A stretch of 64,000 bases of DNA, taken from NCBI RefSeq assembly GCF_026625865.1, contig NZ_CP113067.1, positions 2,914,001-2,978,000 of the forward strand, in the 5' to 3' direction. The stretch is from Microbacterium sp. SL75. Lineage in GTDB: Bacteria; Actinomycetota; Actinomycetes; Actinomycetales; Microbacteriaceae. The notes under the pieces were generated by a model. The model saw only the letters and a program-made list of their open reading frames with translations. It made no database searches and was not told where the DNA came from. Below, one piece after another: positions 1 through 9,270 of the stretch (positions are counted from its first letter, which is position 1; the number at the start of each line of letters is the position of its first letter). The translations under genes were made by a program, and so were the position numbers.

Positions 1-2
1 TG

Positions 3-485
3 GCGACGAACCCCTGTCCCTGCGGTCAGTACGGGGTAGCGGGCGGTTCGTGCGAGTGCGCTCCGCAGGCGATCCGGCGATACACGCGGCGTCTCTCCGG
101 CCCGCTTCTTGACCGCATCGACATCGACCTGCGGCTGCAACGTGTGTCGACCGCCCGTCACGAGGGCAGCGCGCGATCGATGTCGTCCGAGGAGGCACGC
201 GCCATCGTGGCGCGTGCGCGTGCGCGCGCCGCGCAGAGATGGGCGCAGACGCCCTGGCGCCGAAACGCCGACGTCCCGGGGACGTGGCTGCGCGGACCCG
301 CGGCTCCTTCGCCCGATGTGCTGCGGCCCCTCGACACGGCCCTGCGTCGCGGTGCCCTGACCTTGCGCGGGTACGACCGGCTGCTGCGCGTTGCCTGGAC
401 GGTCGCCGATATCGCCGGTCACGACGCGCTTCGATCCGAAGACGTCGGTCGCGCTCTGTTTCTGCGCCGGGGAGCGGTCGCGTGA
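3..485 (+). CDS. ComM/YifB-type Mg-chelatase-like AAA+ protein, C-terminal part
   Basis: The reading frame is open from the left edge, so the N-terminal ATPase region lies outside the window and about 160 residues remain. The first visible residues are ATNPCPCGQYG, the signature of the YifB/ComM family (usually A-N-P-C-P-C-G). A C-terminal Mg-chelatase helical domain follows (RRYTRRLSGPLLDRIDIDL, then the LRGYDRLLRVAWTVADIAG segment). In other bacteria ComM is a hexameric helicase for branch migration in natural transformation. The stop overlaps the GTG start of dprA by 4 nt, so the two are translationally coupled and probably handle incoming single-stranded DNA together. Confidence 0.9.
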   Translation, partial: ATNPCPCGQYGVAGGSCECAPQAIRRYTRRLSGPLLDRIDIDLRLQRVSTARHEGSARSMSSEEARAIVARARARAAQRWAQTPWRRNADVPGTWLRGPAAPSPDVLRPLDTALRRGALTLRGYDRLLRVAWTVADIAGHDALRSEDVGRALFLRRGAVA

Positions 486-1639
486 CGGCGTTCGTCGTCG
501 ATCCCGGGCAGGCTCGCCGGGCGCTCGCGGGGCTCAGAGAGACCGACGAGGAGGTCGAGGAGGCCTACGCCCGGGCCGTCTGGAGCGTCCTCGCCGAACC
601 GGGCGACGGATCGGCGGGTGCGCTCATCGCGACGCACGGGGCAGTGGAGGCCCTACGCGTCGCCACCGAGACGCAGGACGCGCAGTTCCGGGCCGCGAGA
701 GCGCGCTGGCTTCCGCGCCTGCAGCCGGAGGCCATCGCCGCGGTGCTCGACGCCGCTCGTCGCGCGGGCGCCTCGCTCGTCGTGCCGGGGGACGACCGTT
801 GGCCTACGCGGCTCGACGACCTCGGCGATCACGCGCCGGCGGCTCTCTGGCGTCGTGGGGGAGATGTGGCGAGCGATCGTCCCGCCGTCGCGCTGGTGGG
901 TGCTCGGGCGTCCACGGCCTACGGCGAGGGCGTGGCGGCCGACCTCGCCGCGGAACTGTCGGCCGCCGGCGTCGTCGTCGTCTCGGGTGCGGCCTACGGG
1001 ATCGACGGGGCGGCCCATCGCGCCGCGTTGTCGACGGGGGGTAAGACGCTCGCCTTCCTCGCCGGGGGTGTGGACCGCGCTTATCCCCGCGGGCACGAGA
1101 GCCTGCTGTCGAGGATCGCAAGCGAGGGCGCGGTGTGGAGTGAGACGCCCTGCGGTGCGGCACCCACCAAGTGGAGGTTCCTCGCGAGGAACCGTCTGAT
1201 CGCGGCGATAGCCGATGCGGTCGTGGTCGTCGAGGCCGGCTGGCGGAGCGGCTCGCTCAACACAGCCGCTCACGCAGCGAGCCTCGGCCGCGCGCTCGGT
1301 GCGGTACCCGGGCCCGTCACGAGCGCCGCCTCCGCGGGATGCCACCGGATCCTCCGCGAGTTCGGCGGGGTGTGCGTGACGTCGTCGGCGGACGTTCTCG
1401 AGATGATCGGGACGCACGTGCAGGAGCCGCAGAACCCGACGGATCGAACGGACGAGACGACGAGGGTGATCGACGCGCTCTCCCCGCGCGCGGCTCGTTC
1501 GACGGTCGAGATCGCACGCCGGAGCGGGTTGTCGGTCGATGAAGCGGGCGTGCTCCTCGGCTTCGCCGAGCTCGAGGGCAGAGTCCGCCGCGATGACGAC
1601 GGTCTCTGGACGGCGGCGCGCTCGCGGGGGGAGCGATGA
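482..1639 (+). CDS. dprA: DNA-processing protein DprA
   Basis: This 385-aa protein loads RecA on single-stranded DNA during transformation. The Rossmann-like DprA core is clear: VALVGARAST, then VVVVSGAAYGIDGAAHRAAL, then FLAGGVDRAYPRGH, then FLARNRLIAAIADAVVVVEA and the SGSLNTAAHA loop. A C-terminal winged-helix-like tail (SPRAARSTVEIARRSGLSVDEAG) ends the protein. I chose the GTG at 482 because it overlaps the comM stop (GTGA); a longer frame reaching back to 239 runs through comM and is not credible. The comM-dprA pair argues for a retained competence module. Confidence 0.95.
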   Translation: MTAFVVDPGQARRALAGLRETDEEVEEAYARAVWSVLAEPGDGSAGALIATHGAVEALRVATETQDAQFRAARARWLPRLQPEAIAAVLDAARRAGASLVVPGDDRWPTRLDDLGDHAPAALWRRGGDVASDRPAVALVGARASTAYGEGVAADLAAELSAAGVVVVSGAAYGIDGAAHRAALSTGGKTLAFLAGGVDRAYPRGHESLLSRIASEGAVWSETPCGAAPTKWRFLARNRLIAAIADAVVVVEAGWRSGSLNTAAHAASLGRALGAVPGPVTSAASAGCHRILREFGGVCVTSSADVLEMIGTHVQEPQNPTDRTDETTRVIDALSPRAARSTVEIARRSGLSVDEAGVLLGFAELEGRVRRDDDGLWTAARSRGER

Positions 1640-1695
1640 ACGAGATCTCGCGCGTCGTCGAACCATCGAGGGCGATCGGCGGGCAGTCTGGATGA

Positions 1696-2685
1696 ATGCA
1701 CCTGACGGAAGCCGTGGAGGGATACCTGGCCCATCTGTCCGACGTGCGTCGGCTTTCCGTCGCGACGGTGCGGTCGTATCGGTCCGACCTCGCCCACCTC
1801 GCCTCGGCCCTGGGCGACCGAGTCCTGGCGGACGTCGATGTCGAAGACCTGCGTGAGTGGCAGTGGCAGGCCGCGAAATCGGGGCAGTCGAAGGCGACCG
1901 CGGCGCGTCGGGCGTCGACGGTCAGAGGGTTCTTCGCGTGGGCGGTCGAGGAGGAAATCGTCGCCTCTGATCCCTCGCAGCGGCTCGTGTCACCCAAACG
2001 CGGACGAACGCTTCCCGTGGTGGCCACGGCGGATGCGATGGAGCGCGTGCTCGCCGCCACCGCCGAGCACGCGGCCGGCGGAGATCCGGTCGCCCTCCGC
2101 GATCATGCCCTGCTCGAACTGCTGTACGGCTCCGGCGCTCGTGTGTCCGAGGTGTGCGCGCTGGACCTCGACGACGTCGATCACGAGCGACGGACCGTCC
2201 TGCTGCGAGGTAAGGGCGACAAGGACCGAGTGGTCCCGTTCGGGCTCCCCGCGGCTCGTGCGCTGGAGGCCTATCTCGTGCGAGCACGTCCGGCACTGCG
2301 GGCTCGTGCGTTGGAAGCCTCCACGACTCCCGACGCGGGGGGCGACGGTGCCGCGACGCGGGGCCCGAACGGTCGCGGAAAGACGCGCGAGGTGGCCCCT
2401 GGCGCTGGTCGCGCCGTCTTCCTCGGCGCGAGAGGGGCCCGGCTCGGGCCGCGGGCCGTTCACACGCTCGTCACGAGGACGGTCGCGCCGAGCGTCGGCA
2501 CGGAGGTGCTCGGCCCCCACGCCCTCCGCCACTCTGCGGCGACCCACCTGCTCGACGGCGGGGCGGATCTGCGCGCCGTGCAGGAGATCCTCGGCCACGC
2601 GAGCTTGGGCACGACCCAGATCTACACGCATGTCTCGGCCGAGCGTCTGCGCGAGGCCTACCGTCTCGCCCACCCCCGAGCCTGA
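1696..2685 (+). CDS. xerC: Tyrosine recombinase XerC
   Basis: This 329-aa site-specific recombinase should resolve chromosome dimers at dif with XerD. The N-terminal SAM-like core-binding domain spans about residues 1-90. The catalytic residues are all visible: R149 (GSGARVSE), K173 (RGKGDKDR), H275-x-x-R278 (HALRHS), H301 (LGHASLGTTQ) and Y310 (IYTHV). The protein is longer than the usual 300 aa because of a Gly/Arg-rich insertion at about 207-240, between the catalytic Lys and the HxxR box. The dprA-xerC neighbourhood is common in actinobacteria. The start at 1696 gives a normal N-terminus, though the ribosome site in front is weak. Confidence 0.93.
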   Translation: MHLTEAVEGYLAHLSDVRRLSVATVRSYRSDLAHLASALGDRVLADVDVEDLREWQWQAAKSGQSKATAARRASTVRGFFAWAVEEEIVASDPSQRLVSPKRGRTLPVVATADAMERVLAATAEHAAGGDPVALRDHALLELLYGSGARVSEVCALDLDDVDHERRTVLLRGKGDKDRVVPFGLPAARALEAYLVRARPALRARALEASTTPDAGGDGAATRGPNGRGKTREVAPGAGRAVFLGARGARLGPRAVHTLVTRTVAPSVGTEVLGPHALRHSAATHLLDGGADLRAVQEILGHASLGTTQIYTHVSAERLREAYRLAHPRA

Positions 2686-2787
2686 CAGACGGGGTCTCGC
2701 GCGGTGTCTTCCGCGTACTCGGCCCGCGCAGCTCGGCAGCGCGCTCGCGTCGACGGCGCCTCGCGTGCGCACGTGCGCCCCACCCCT

Positions 2788-2793
2788 TAGCGT
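2788..2793 (+). promoter_or_regulatory. -10 box TAGCGT, leaderless
   Basis: TAGCGT lies 6 nt before the GTG of the DUF3060-like lipoprotein gene, so the transcript probably begins at the start codon. Confidence 0.5.
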
Positions 2794-2799
2794 GGACTC

Positions 2800-3417
2800 G
2801 TGGACCTTCACCGTCTAGCGCCCGCCGCGATCGGCGTGATCGGCCTCGCCGTCGCGCTCAGCGCCTGCAGCCTGACACCCGAGCCGGTCGAGACCCGTCT
2901 GCCTCCCGGACTCGCCGTCTCGAGCCCGCCGCCCGCTGCGGCGGTTCCGTCTCCGTCCGTCGTGACGGCGTCTCCCGTGCCGGCCCAGATCGGTGTCTCG
3001 ACCAGTCCTCCCGGGGACGCTCCGGCTGACGCGCTTTCGTGCGGCGACGGCGGCAGCCAGTCGGTGTCAGGGGCCGAGCAGACCGTCCGCATCGTCGGCA
3101 CCTGCTCCGAACTCACCGTGTCGGGCTCCGCCCTCTCGGTCGACGCTTCGGCGGCATCCATCCGCACCCTCCGCATCTCAGGAGACCGCGCTCGAGTGGA
3201 TGCCGCGGCGATCGACGTGCTCGTCCTCCAGGGCAACGACGGTTCTGTCCGCGCCGCCGGAGCCATCGGCAGCATCGATCTGAGCGGAGATCGCTCGACG
3301 GTCGACGCGGGAGGCGCGGTCTCGTCCGTCACCGTCCGCGGTCAGGACAACGTCATCCGCGCCACGGGGGGAGTGGGCCCGCAGACGGTCGAGGGCCGGG
3401 GCAACCAGATCGGCTGA
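2800..3417 (+). CDS. DUF3060-like lipoprotein
   Basis: The 205-aa product has an N-terminal signal sequence ending in a lipobox (ALSAC, Cys at about residue 25), so it should be anchored on the outer face of the membrane. A Pro/Ser/Thr-rich linker (25-75) leads into a domain of short repeating beta units (for example [46 protein letters not shown]), the pattern of DUF3060 proteins. Function is unknown. The GTG start sits 6 nt after a TAGCGT box. It ends 7 nt from the convergent M23 peptidase gene, with a short GCTGAGC/GCTCAGC hairpin over the junction. Confidence 0.75.
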   Translation: MDLHRLAPAAIGVIGLAVALSACSLTPEPVETRLPPGLAVSSPPPAAAVPSPSVVTASPVPAQIGVSTSPPGDAPADALSCGDGGSQSVSGAEQTVRIVGTCSELTVSGSALSVDASAASIRTLRISGDRARVDAAAIDVLVLQGNDGSVRAAGAIGSIDLSGDRSTVDAGGAVSSVTVRGQDNVIRATGGVGPQTVEGRGNQIG

Positions 3418-3429
3418 GCGCGGCTCAGC
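3413..3429. terminator. Short inverted repeat between convergent genes
   Basis: GCTGAGC-gcg-GCTCAGC covers the two stop codons. It is small and lacks a T-run, so termination activity is only a suggestion. Confidence 0.3.
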
Positions 3430-3922
3430 AGCATGGCAGGAGCACGGCCCGCGGTACCCCACCCAGCAGCCTCAGAGGGTTGACGTAGTCGCTCTGGAAC
3501 CGGACGCCGAAGTGGACGGTGCCGGGCGTCGCGTGACCGCCCGCGGAGACCCTGCCCACGAGCGCTGCCCGCGCGACCGTGTCGCCCACGGCGAGCTCGG
3601 TGACGACCGGCTCGAAAGTCGTCACGAGCCCGCCCCCGTGGTCGATCGTGAGGATGTCGCGACCGGCGACCATCCCGACGAAGGCGATCCGTCCATCTGC
3701 GGGGGATCGAACCGCGTCGGCGCGCAGATCGATGCCGCGGTGCCCCGGACCGTACGCGTGCGCGGGGGCGACGAACGCTCGAGTCACCTGCGCGGGTGTC
3801 GCCGGCCACACCCATCCGAGATGGGCGAGCGGATCGGTTTCCGCGGCCTCTGCTCGTGGCGGTACGAGCACGACCGCGATCAGGACGACCAGGCCCAGAG
3901 AGCGAAGCAATGTCGAAAACAT
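3425..3922 (-). CDS. M23-family secreted metallopeptidase
   Basis: This 165-aa product should be a secreted zinc endopeptidase of the LytM/M23 type acting on peptidoglycan. Starting at the ATG at 3922 gives a proper signal peptide ([22 protein letters not shown]); an extension to 4120 has no signal character. The M23 fold is recognisable: GHRGIDLRA (first His/Asp zinc ligands), the [13 protein letters not shown] barrel start, [11 protein letters not shown], and [19 protein letters not shown], which carries the terminal His. The second His of the usual HxH is replaced (TVHFG), so activity is not certain. An M23 gene divergent from rpsB is a common actinobacterial arrangement. Confidence 0.85.
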   Translation of the reverse strand: MFSTLLRSLGLVVLIAVVLVPPRAEAAETDPLAHLGWVWPATPAQVTRAFVAPAHAYGPGHRGIDLRADAVRSPADGRIAFVGMVAGRDILTIDHGGGLVTTFEPVVTELAVGDTVARAALVGRVSAGGHATPGTVHFGVRFQSDYVNPLRLLGGVPRAVLLPCC

Positions 3923-4237
3923 CCCGGAAGTCTTCCGCGCTCCGCGTTCCGGCCGCGGGCGGGGAGGTGCCACCGGGGAGAGTCCGCGCCCCGCACGCGG
4001 CTGGGGAGGAGCAGTCCTGTATGCTGGACCCTGCATCTCGCTCGTCGAGATGACTCCGCGTGCCCACAGCGCAACGCGACGCCCCTCGGGGTGGCGCACC
4101 GCGCGGCATCCACACCCCATGGTCCTCCGCTTCGGCGGTCGGCGGGTGTGCGCCGGGCACCAGGCTCGTCAGACGGACCGTCCGACGCGAACAACCACAA
4201 CCACGGCGCGAAAGCGCCCAGAAACAGGAGTACGACC
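3923..4237 (+). other. Long rpsB leader and divergent promoter region
   Basis: This 315-nt gap separates the divergent M23 gene from rpsB. A possible -10 (TATGCT) is at 4020-4025. If used, it gives an rpsB 5' UTR of about 200 nt with a stem at 4034-4052 (CATCTCG/CGAGATG) and further GC-rich inverted repeats. A structured leader would fit feedback control by protein S2, but this was not modelled. No convincing open reading frame lies inside. Confidence 0.35.
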
Positions 4238-5116
4238 ATGGCCGTCGTCACCATCCGCCAGCTGCTCGACAGCGGCGTTCACTTCGGACACCAGACCCGC
4301 CGGTGGAACCCGAAGGTGAAGCGCTTCATCCTGACCGAGCGCTCGGGCATCCACATCATCGACCTGCAGCAGTCGCTCGGGTACATCGACAAGGCGTACG
4401 AGTTCGTCAAGGAGACCGTCGCGCACGGCGGCACCATCCTCTTCGTCGGCACCAAGAAGCAGGCGCAGGAAGTCCTCGCCGAGCAGGCGACCCGCGTGGG
4501 CCAGCCCTACGTGAACCAGCGCTGGCTCGGTGGCCTCCTCACCAACTTCCAGACGGTGTCGAAGCGCCTCGCCCGCATGAAGGAGCTCGAGGAGCTCGAC
4601 TACGAGAACCCGGCCGAGAGCGGCTTCACCAAGAAGGAGCTGCTGCTCAAGAAGCGCGAGCTCGACAAGCTGCACAAGTCGCTCGGTGGTATCCGCAACC
4701 TGCAGAAGACCCCGTCGGCCATCTGGGTCGTCGACGCCAAGCGCGAGCACCTCGCGGTCGACGAGGCCAAGAAGCTCGGCATCCCCGTGATCGGCATCCT
4801 CGACACGAACGCCGACCCCGACGAGTTCCAGTACCCGATCCCCGGTAACGACGACGCGATCCGCTCCGTGAGCCTGCTCACGCGCATCATCGCCGACGCC
4901 GCCGCCGAGGGCCTGATCCAGCGTCACCAGCCCGCCGGCGAGGAAGAGGTTGCCGAGCCCCTCGCCGAGTGGGAGCGCGAGCTTCTCGAGGCGCCCGCCG
5001 AGTCGACCGAGGCTCCCGCCGCCGAGTCGACCGAGGCGCCCGTCGCCGAGTCGGCCGAGGCTCCGGCCGCCGAGTCGACCGAGGCCGCCGACGCCGAAGC
5101 CACCGACAGCAAGTAA
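4238..5116 (+). CDS. rpsB: 30S ribosomal protein S2
   Basis: S2 (292 aa) binds the 30S head-body junction. The N-terminus [20 protein letters not shown] is the classic S2 start, and [33 protein letters not shown] and [14 protein letters not shown] follow. The ATG at 4238 has a good ribosome site (CAGGAG). From about residue 250 the protein carries an acidic Ala/Glu/Ser/Thr tail made of a near-repeating 8-residue unit (APAAESTE), encoded by tandem 24-nt repeats. Actinobacterial S2 often has a disordered tail, so only the repeat structure is notable. It is paired with tsf downstream, as in most bacteria. Confidence 0.98.
   Translation: MAVVTIRQLLDSGVHFGHQTRRWNPKVKRFILTERSGIHIIDLQQSLGYIDKAYEFVKETVAHGGTILFVGTKKQAQEVLAEQATRVGQPYVNQRWLGGLLTNFQTVSKRLARMKELEELDYENPAESGFTKKELLLKKRELDKLHKSLGGIRNLQKTPSAIWVVDAKREHLAVDEAKKLGIPVIGILDTNADPDEFQYPIPGNDDAIRSVSLLTRIIADAAAEGLIQRHQPAGEEEVAEPLAEWERELLEAPAESTEAPAAESTEAPVAESAEAPAAESTEAADAEATDSK
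4990..5100 (+). repeat. Tandem 24-nt coding repeats in the rpsB tail
   Basis: About four imperfect copies of a unit reading gcgcccgccgagtcgaccga encode APA(A)ESTE repeats. Copies differ at the first and fourth positions. Length variation between strains is likely. Confidence 0.7.
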
Positions 5117-5269
5117 GCCGCGAGGCAATCCGTTCGTCTACGTGTGAACGGTGCGTCACCCGCACAGGCTACGATCCGGCGGGGTCGTGACAGCTCCCTC
5201 TTCGCAGGGCAGCGGCACGGCCCCGCCGGGCTCACATCGAGAACGAAAACGACAAGGAGACGCCACACC

Positions 5270-6097
5270 ATGGCAAACTTCACGATCGCCGACATCAAGG
5301 CGCTGCGCGAGCAGCTCGGCACGGGCATGGTCGACACGAAGAAGGCGCTCGAAGAGGCTGACGGCGACGTCGAGAAGGCCGTCGAGATCCTGCGCCTCAA
5401 GGGCGCCAAGGGCAACGCCAAGCGCGCCGACCGTTCGACCAGCGAGGGCCTCGTCGCCGCTCGCGAGAACGACGGTTCCGTGACGCTGCTCGAGCTCGCC
5501 TGCGAGACCGACTTCGTCGCCAAGAACGAGCGCTTCATCGCGCTGGCCGACAAGGTCGTCGACGCGGCCGCCGCCGCCGGTGCCGACTCGGTCGAGGCCG
5601 CCCTGGCCGCCGACGCCGACGGCAAGACCGTCGAGCAGCTCATCTCGGACGAGGCCGCGATCATCGGCGAGAAGGTCGAGCTCCGTCGCGTGCGCACCAT
5701 CTCGGGCGACAAGTTCGAGGTCTACCTGCACAAGACCAGCAAGGACCTGCCCCCGCAGGTCGGCGTGGTCCTCGCCTACTCGGGCGACGACGCCGAGACC
5801 GCTCGCTCGATCGCGCAGCACATCTCGTTCGCGAACCCCTCGTACCTCACTCGCGACGCCGTGCCCGAGGCCGACGTCGAGAAGGAGCGCGAGATCGTCA
5901 CCGAGATCTCCCGCAACGAGGGCAAGCCCGAGGCCGCGCTGCCGAAGATCGTCGAGGGACGCGTCAACGCGTTCTTCAAGCAGGTCTCGCTGCTCGACCA
6001 GGACTACGCGAAGGACAACAAGCTGTCCGTCGCCAAGGTCGCGTCCGACGCCGGTCTCACGCTGACCGACTTCGCCCGCTTCAAGGTCGGCGCGTAA
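5270..6097 (+). CDS. tsf: Translation elongation factor Ts
   Basis: EF-Ts (275 aa) is the nucleotide exchange factor for EF-Tu. The start MANFTIADIKALREQLGTGM with DTKKALEEADGD and KAVEILRLKG is the UBA-like N-terminal domain. The core contains the family's LLELACETDFVAKNERF motif (TDFVAKN contacts EF-Tu). The ATG at 5270 follows an AAGGAG site at a good distance. It lies 153 nt after rpsB and is followed by a strong hairpin terminator that closes the rpsB-tsf unit. Confidence 0.98.
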   Translation: MANFTIADIKALREQLGTGMVDTKKALEEADGDVEKAVEILRLKGAKGNAKRADRSTSEGLVAARENDGSVTLLELACETDFVAKNERFIALADKVVDAAAAAGADSVEAALAADADGKTVEQLISDEAAIIGEKVELRRVRTISGDKFEVYLHKTSKDLPPQVGVVLAYSGDDAETARSIAQHISFANPSYLTRDAVPEADVEKEREIVTEISRNEGKPEAALPKIVEGRVNAFFKQVSLLDQDYAKDNKLSVAKVASDAGLTLTDFARFKVGA

Positions 6098-6126
6098 CCC
6101 TTAGACAGGCTCAGGGCCCGTCATGA

Positions 6127-6158
6127 GGCCCGGGATGCCACGGCATCCCGGGCCTTTT
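6127..6158 (+). terminator. Rho-independent terminator of rpsB-tsf
   Basis: The arms ggcccgggatgcc and ggcatcccgggcc form a very stable hairpin followed by TTTT. The arms contain the GGATGCC/GGCATCC heptamer seen in several other hairpins of this window. Confidence 0.9.
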
Positions 6159-6241
6159 CCCTGCCCGCTACCCATATCGGATCCGTCGTATCGGTCGCAG
6201 GTGCGGGGAGATAGTTTGTTCAAGACGAGAGGACATCACAC

Positions 6242-6961
6242 GTGATCGATGAATCCACCAAGCGCCGCCGAGTACTGCTGAAGCTGTCGGGGGAGGCGTT
6301 CGGCGGCGGCCAACTGGGCGTGAATCCCGACGTCGTGGGACAGATCGCCCGCGAGATCGCCGAGGCGGTGGACCGCGTCGACATCGCCATCGTCGTCGGC
6401 GGTGGGAACTTCTTCCGGGGTGCCGAGCTCAGCCAGCGCGGGATGGACCGCGGGCGTGCGGACTACATGGGCATGCTCGGCACGGTGATGAACTCCCTCG
6501 CACTGCAGGACTTCCTCGAGCAGGCCGGTGCCGCCACCCGCGTGCAGTCCGCCATCTCGATGACGCAGGTGGCGGAGCCCTACATCCCGCGCCGCGCGGT
6601 GCGTCATCTCGAGAAGGGCCGCGTCGTGATCTTCGGCGCGGGTGCGGGCCTTCCCTACTTCTCGACCGACACGGTCGCCGCCCAGCGCGCGTTGGAGATC
6701 GGCGCGACCGAGGTCCTCGTCGCCAAGAACGGCGTCGACGGCGTCTACACCGCCGACCCGAACGTGGATCCGGATGCGACCAAGCTCGACCACGTCACCT
6801 ACGGTGATGCGCTGCAGAAGGGACTCAAGGTCGTGGACTCCACCGCGTTCAGCCTCTGCATGGACAACGGTATGGACATGCGCGTGTTCGGCATGGAGCC
6901 CGCGGGGAACGTCACGCGGGCCCTGCTCGGCGAGACGATCGGCACGCTCGTCACCGCATGA
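6242..6961 (+). CDS. pyrH: UMP kinase
   Basis: This 239-aa enzyme phosphorylates UMP to UDP. It belongs to the amino-acid-kinase fold and is unlike eukaryotic UMP kinases. Motifs: [12 protein letters not shown] near the N-terminus, [11 protein letters not shown] (phosphate binding), [45 protein letters not shown] and the C-terminal TALS-type region. The GTG at 6242 has a GAGAGGA site upstream. It begins its own unit after the tsf terminator; a TAGTTT box about 25 nt before the start may be its -10. frr follows, the usual rpsB-tsf-pyrH-frr order. Confidence 0.97.
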   Translation: MIDESTKRRRVLLKLSGEAFGGGQLGVNPDVVGQIAREIAEAVDRVDIAIVVGGGNFFRGAELSQRGMDRGRADYMGMLGTVMNSLALQDFLEQAGAATRVQSAISMTQVAEPYIPRRAVRHLEKGRVVIFGAGAGLPYFSTDTVAAQRALEIGATEVLVAKNGVDGVYTADPNVDPDATKLDHVTYGDALQKGLKVVDSTAFSLCMDNGMDMRVFGMEPAGNVTRALLGETIGTLVTA

Positions 6962-7036
6962 CGCGCCGCGCGAGCCCGGGGAGCCGGGCTCGCGCGCGAC
7001 TAGACTAATCAGTCAGTCCCAACGAATGGAGTCACC

Positions 7037-7591
7037 GTGATTTCCGATGTCCTCGCCGATGCCGGAGCGCGTATGGATCGCGCCGTGGAGGCCGCCAAGG
7101 AAGACTTCGCGACGGTCCGTACCGGGCGCGCGAACCCCCAGATGTTCCAGAAGGTGATGGTCGACTACTACGGGTCGCCCACCCCTCTCGCCCAGCTGGC
7201 TTCGCTGAACAACCCCGAGGCACGCACTCTCGTCATCAACCCGTACGACAAGTCGGCGTTGAAGGCCATCGAGCAGGCCATCCGCGACATGCCGAACCTC
7301 GGGGTCAACCCGACCAACGACGGCACGATCGTGCGCGTCACGATGCCCGAGCTCACCCAGGACCGCCGCAAGGAGTACGTGAAGATCGTGCGCGGCAAGG
7401 GCGAGGACGCCAAGGTGCAGGTGCGCAACCTCCGCCGCAAGGCCAAGGACGACCTCGACGCGCTGAAGAGCGACGTCGGAGAAGACGAACTCGTTCGCGC
7501 CGAGAAAGAGCTCGACGCGGTCACGCGCACGCACGTCGACCTGATCGACGAGGCGCTCAAGCGCAAAGAGGCAGAGCTCCTCGAGGTCTGA
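7037..7591 (+). CDS. frr: Ribosome recycling factor
   Basis: RRF (184 aa) splits post-termination ribosomes with EF-G. The family's [10 protein letters not shown] motif is at about residues 30-39. [28 protein letters not shown] and [12 protein letters not shown] are typical of domain I and the hinge. The GTG at 7037 has a GGAG site. A TAGACT box about 30 nt upstream (near 7001) may allow expression separate from pyrH. cdsA starts 5 nt later, so the two are probably co-transcribed. Confidence 0.97.
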   Translation: MISDVLADAGARMDRAVEAAKEDFATVRTGRANPQMFQKVMVDYYGSPTPLAQLASLNNPEARTLVINPYDKSALKAIEQAIRDMPNLGVNPTNDGTIVRVTMPELTQDRRKEYVKIVRGKGEDAKVQVRNLRRKAKDDLDALKSDVGEDELVRAEKELDAVTRTHVDLIDEALKRKEAELLEV

Positions 7592-7596
7592 CACCC

Positions 7597-8649
7597 ATGC
7601 CCGACGCCCCCGAAATCGGCGAAGGCGAGCCGGTCCACCCGACCGCCTCGCCTCGCCGGCTCGATCCGGCGCGCCGTTCGCCGAACACGGGCGAGGGCGT
7701 GAACGCGATCGAGTCGCAGCTGCGCGCCATGCGATCGGATGCCGAGCAGCACATCGCCAACGCCCGTGCGGAGTTCGATCAGGCGAATGAGCGGCTCAAA
7801 CAGCGCACCGGCCGCGACCTCATCGTCGCGACCCTGATCGGTGTGGCCATCGGTGCGATCGTCGTCGCCTCGCTGATCTTCATCAAGTGGTTGTTCGTGC
7901 TGTTCGCCGCCGCCGCCATGGTGCTCGGCGTCCTGGAGTTCTCGCGGGCCCTGCAGGTGTCGGGTCGACGCGTCGATGTCGTTCCCCAGCTCGTCATGGG
8001 CTTCCTGCTGCTGCTCAGCGGATTCTTCCTCGGGCCATGGGTGCACTGGGTCGCGACCCTGGCGGCCGTCGTCGTGGTCATCGTGTGGCGGCTCACCGCG
8101 CAGATGTTCGCCTCCGACGGGCGCGCGCACATCGAGGTCATCGGCGACGTGCTGGTCGCGAGCTTCGTTCAGCTGTACGTGCCGTTCCTCACGAGCGTCG
8201 CGATGATCCTGCTCGCACAGCCCCGCGGCGAGTGGTGGGTGCTCGCGTTCCTGATCCTTGCGGTGGCTGCCGATACCGGGGCCTACGTCTCGGGCCTGAC
8301 GTTCGGCCGGGGTGGGCGGCATCCGATGGCCCCTCGCATCAGTCCGAAGAAGACCTGGGAGGGCTTCGCGGGCGCGTGCGTCGCCGCTCTCCTCGCCGGT
8401 GCCCTGCTCGCTGCCTTCATGCTGCAGGTGCCGTGGTGGGCCGGGCTCATCTTCGGTGCCGTCGTACTCGCGACGGCGACAGTCGGCGATCTCGGCGAGT
8501 CGATGCTCAAGCGCGATCTGGGAATCAAGGACATGAGCTCGTGGCTCCCCGGTCACGGGGGAGTGCTCGACCGGCTCGATTCGATTCTTCCGTCGGCGAC
8601 CGCTGCCCTCGTGATGTTCTATCTGCTCGCCCCGTTGGGAGTGTCATGA
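7597..8649 (+). CDS. cdsA: Phosphatidate cytidylyltransferase
   Basis: CdsA (350 aa) makes CDP-diacylglycerol from phosphatidate and CTP in the cytoplasmic membrane. A soluble N-terminal extension of about 65 residues with a short amphipathic segment precedes eight or so hydrophobic helices. The signature near the C-terminus, SMLKRDLGIKDMSSWLPGHGGVLDRLDS, contains the conserved K-D...PGHGG.DR.DS pattern. DTGAYVSGLTFGR and RISPKKTWEGFAGA are also characteristic. The stop overlaps the next start (ATGA). Confidence 0.95.
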   Translation: MPDAPEIGEGEPVHPTASPRRLDPARRSPNTGEGVNAIESQLRAMRSDAEQHIANARAEFDQANERLKQRTGRDLIVATLIGVAIGAIVVASLIFIKWLFVLFAAAAMVLGVLEFSRALQVSGRRVDVVPQLVMGFLLLLSGFFLGPWVHWVATLAAVVVVIVWRLTAQMFASDGRAHIEVIGDVLVASFVQLYVPFLTSVAMILLAQPRGEWWVLAFLILAVAADTGAYVSGLTFGRGGRHPMAPRISPKKTWEGFAGACVAALLAGALLAAFMLQVPWWAGLIFGAVVLATATVGDLGESMLKRDLGIKDMSSWLPGHGGVLDRLDSILPSATAALVMFYLLAPLGVS

Positions 8650-9221
8650 CCGAGACGCCGATCCACGACACCGCGGCCGCGACACCGTTCCCGACGACCT
8701 CGGGTCGCACCAAGGGGTACGAGAAGCGTGCCGTGGACGTGTTCCTGGCCCGTGCCCGTGAAGCCTTCGAGGCCGATGATCTGGGTGCGTTGCGTTCGTC
8801 CGAGGTGCGCGCCGCCGCGTTCCCGCTCGTCAAGGGCGGGTACCGGGTGGAAGTGGTCGACGCCGCCCTCGGGCGCGTCGAAGACGCCTTCGCCGCGCGC
8901 GAGCGCGAGTACGCCCTGTCTCGTCTCGGTGCCCGCGCCTGGGTCGCCGAAACCCGCGACACGGCGCAGGTGGTCCTCGACCGACTCCGTCGACCGCGCG
9001 GTTCGCGATTCGACCGTGTGGGTGTTCTCCGTTACGGCTACCGCGTGGACGAGGTCGACGTCGTCGCGGAGCGTGTCGCGCGCTATCTCGCCGCGGGTGA
9101 TCCGGTGACGCCCGAGCAGGTCCGCTCCGTCGCCTTCCGGATGCAGCGGGGCGGGTATCGCGAGACGCAGGTCGATGCGGTGCTCGACGCGGTCGTCGAA
9201 GTGATGCTCGCTGTCGGATGA
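8646..9221 (+). CDS. DivIVA-domain-like protein
   Basis: This 191-aa soluble protein holds two copies of a motif typical of short actinobacterial DivIVA-domain proteins: VRAAAFPLVKGGYRVEVVDAALGRVEDA at about 57-84 and VRSVAFRMQRGGYRETQVDAVLDAVVEVM near the C-terminus, each followed by a helix. These resemble the F-x-x-x-x-x-GY-x-x-x-x-VD motif that binds membrane in DivIVA/Wag31. A third weaker copy (VGVLRYGYRVDEVDVVAERVARYL) sits between them. It is coupled to cdsA by a 4-nt overlap. A role at the cell pole or septum is inferred only from the family. Confidence 0.7.
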   Translation: MTETPIHDTAAATPFPTTSGRTKGYEKRAVDVFLARAREAFEADDLGALRSSEVRAAAFPLVKGGYRVEVVDAALGRVEDAFAAREREYALSRLGARAWVAETRDTAQVVLDRLRRPRGSRFDRVGVLRYGYRVDEVDVVAERVARYLAAGDPVTPEQVRSVAFRMQRGGYRETQVDAVLDAVVEVMLAVG

Positions 9222-9270
9222 CTCCCGCGCGTGGCATCCTCGCTCGGGCCTCGGTAGAATCGGGCGCACT

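Noticed and set aside
4990-5100. A CRISPR-like array in the rpsB region
   Set aside because: The repeats are coding, without unique spacers; they build the acidic S2 tail.
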